DNA from: Brevibacillus panacihumi W25
Lineage (GTDB): Bacteria > Bacillota > Bacilli > Brevibacillales > Brevibacillaceae
Direction of reading: 5' to 3'
Assembly (NCBI RefSeq): GCF_000503775.1
Contig: NZ_KI629786.1
Coordinates: 665,501 to 729,500 of the forward strand
DNA length: 64,000 nt
The notes under the pieces are model-generated. The model was not told the origin of the DNA. It saw only the letters and a list, made by a program, of their open reading frames with translations, and made no database searches. Each line of letters begins with the position of its first letter. Within the stretch, counting starts at the first letter, position 1. Positions 63,278-64,000 of the stretch are shown in pieces. The position numbers were made by a program, and so were the translations under genes.

Positions 63278-64000
63278 ATGTCTCGTGAGATCCCAGGAGT
63301 AAAAGCATCGGCTGGAATTGTCATTGGAGCGGCACTATTGCTTCATAATTCCGAGCTTGAGGTGAAGACCGTCAGCGTGGAGGATGCCGACGCGGAAATC
63401 AGACGTTTTCAGGAGGCTTTGGAAAAGGCAAAAGCTGACTTGCATGAGATCAGTGAGCGGGTGGAACGGGAGATGGGGGCGGAGCACGCGGATATTTTCC
63501 GGGCACATCTGATGGTTTTGGAAGACCCTGAGTTGGTAGATACCGTGACAGCAACGATTCAGCAGCAACGGGTAAACGCCGAGTCCGCCTTGAATGATGC
63601 CGCACAGGGCTTTATCAGCATTTTTGAGCAAATGGACAACGAATACATGAGAGAGCGGGCCGCGGACATCCGCGATGTCACCAGGAGGGTTCTCTCCTAC
63701 CTGCTTGGAGTGGAGCTTGACATGCCCGGTCAAGCGAAGGAAGAAGTGATCGTAGTAGCCAAGGATTTGACCCCTTCGGATACCGCACAGCTGGATCGGC
63801 GCTATGTCAAAGGTTTCGTCACAGATATCGGGGGCAGAACCTCGCATTCCGCAATCATGGCGAGATCGATGGGAATTCCGGCTGTTGTGGGTACGCGGGA
63901 AATCACCACATCAGTCCAGCCGGGAAGCAAATTGATCGTAGATGGACACGCGGGTATCGTCATAGTCGATCCAAGCGAAGAGGAGATCGCTGCGTACCAA
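63278..64000 (+). CDS. ptsI: PTS enzyme I, N-terminal part
   Basis: The first 241 residues; the gene runs off the window end. The active-site His is in TDIGGRTSHSAIMARSMG, and PEP-utiliser N-domain text (PGVKASAGIVIGAAL, EDPELVDTVTATI, DIRDVTRRVL) is clear. Enzyme I passes phosphate from PEP to HPr for all PTS sugars. Start is the ATG after GGAAAGGTGGGAG. Its position behind mtlD and away from the HPr gene at 28746 is unusual, as ptsH usually precedes ptsI. Confidence 0.95.
   Translation, partial: MSREIPGVKASAGIVIGAALLLHNSELEVKTVSVEDADAEIRRFQEALEKAKADLHEISERVEREMGAEHADIFRAHLMVLEDPELVDTVTATIQQQRVNAESALNDAAQGFISIFEQMDNEYMRERAADIRDVTRRVLSYLLGVELDMPGQAKEEVIVVAKDLTPSDTAQLDRRYVKGFVTDIGGRTSHSAIMARSMGIPAVVGTREITTSVQPGSKLIVDGHAGIVIVDPSEEEIAAYQ

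Noticed and set aside
1..64000. Prophage, toxin-antitoxin, restriction or CRISPR defence loci
   Set aside because: Searched for by eye along both strands; apart from two IS elements and one group II intron no such genes or arrays were found.

Overview
The window reads as chromosome of a low-GC to mid-GC Gram-positive spore-former of the Paenibacillaceae type, most like Brevibacillus. This is inferred from strong AGGAGG-type ribosome sites with frequent TTG and GTG starts, an S-box (SAM-I) riboswitch over a methionine ABC operon, CcpA-type cre boxes, LevR- and AcoR-type sigma-54 activators, and the mtlA-mtlR-mtlF-mtlD gene order. No rRNA, convincing tRNA or CRISPR array was seen.

Layout. 1-2373 (minus): metQ-metN-metI, a methionine importer under a SAM-I riboswitch and terminator. 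2374-2971: an AT-rich stretch and a DUF2294/MpsC-like gene. 3030-9715 (plus): a PotABCD-like ABC importer with a nucleoside hydrolase and adenine deaminase, apparently a purine nucleoside or base salvage operon, preceded by a leader with two mutually exclusive hairpins. 9734-15902: MATE exporter, MgtC-like protein, fumarase, a small monooxygenase-fold protein, RecQ helicase. 16030-21645 (minus): LplT and Aas (lysophospholipid flipping and re-acylation), then a NarL-type response regulator and its membrane kinase.

21785-29059 (plus): a complete chitobiose/cellobiose PTS locus. A LevR-type sigma-54 activator precedes a -24/-12 promoter with a perfect cre box just upstream, then EIIB, EIIC, ChbG-like deacetylase, EIIA, a GH4 6-phospho-glycosidase and an HPr paralogue. 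29060-31970 (minus): an OmpR-type two-component system. 32159-34121: a methyltransferase and a DEAD-box helicase that probably starts at CTG.

34204-49555 is a sigma-54 regulated catabolic region. An aldehyde dehydrogenase/DUF779 pair is divergent from an AcoR-like activator with two spaced UAS dyads. A second, PAS-containing activator overlaps the first by 4 bp. Then comes a sigma-54 promoter, a tartrate/D-malate dehydrogenase, an IS110-family element inserted in the gene string, and an aldehyde dehydrogenase, SDR, TRAP transporter (DctPQM) and D-lactate-type FAD dehydrogenase. Together they look like a pathway for a small 2-hydroxy acid or dicarboxylate.

49629-52327: formate-tetrahydrofolate ligase and an exported protein closely resembling cyclohexadienyl dehydratase (PheC). 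52372-56043 is a mobile-element pile-up: short dispersed repeats, a group II intron with its maturase, and a second IS110-family element of a different architecture. 56182-57915: a CshA-like DEAD-box helicase with a hairpin at the start of its leader. 58039-64000: mannitol operon mtlA, mtlR, mtlF, mtlD and the start of ptsI, which runs off the window.

Coordinates of promoters, terminators and element ends were read by eye; nothing was run through a database.
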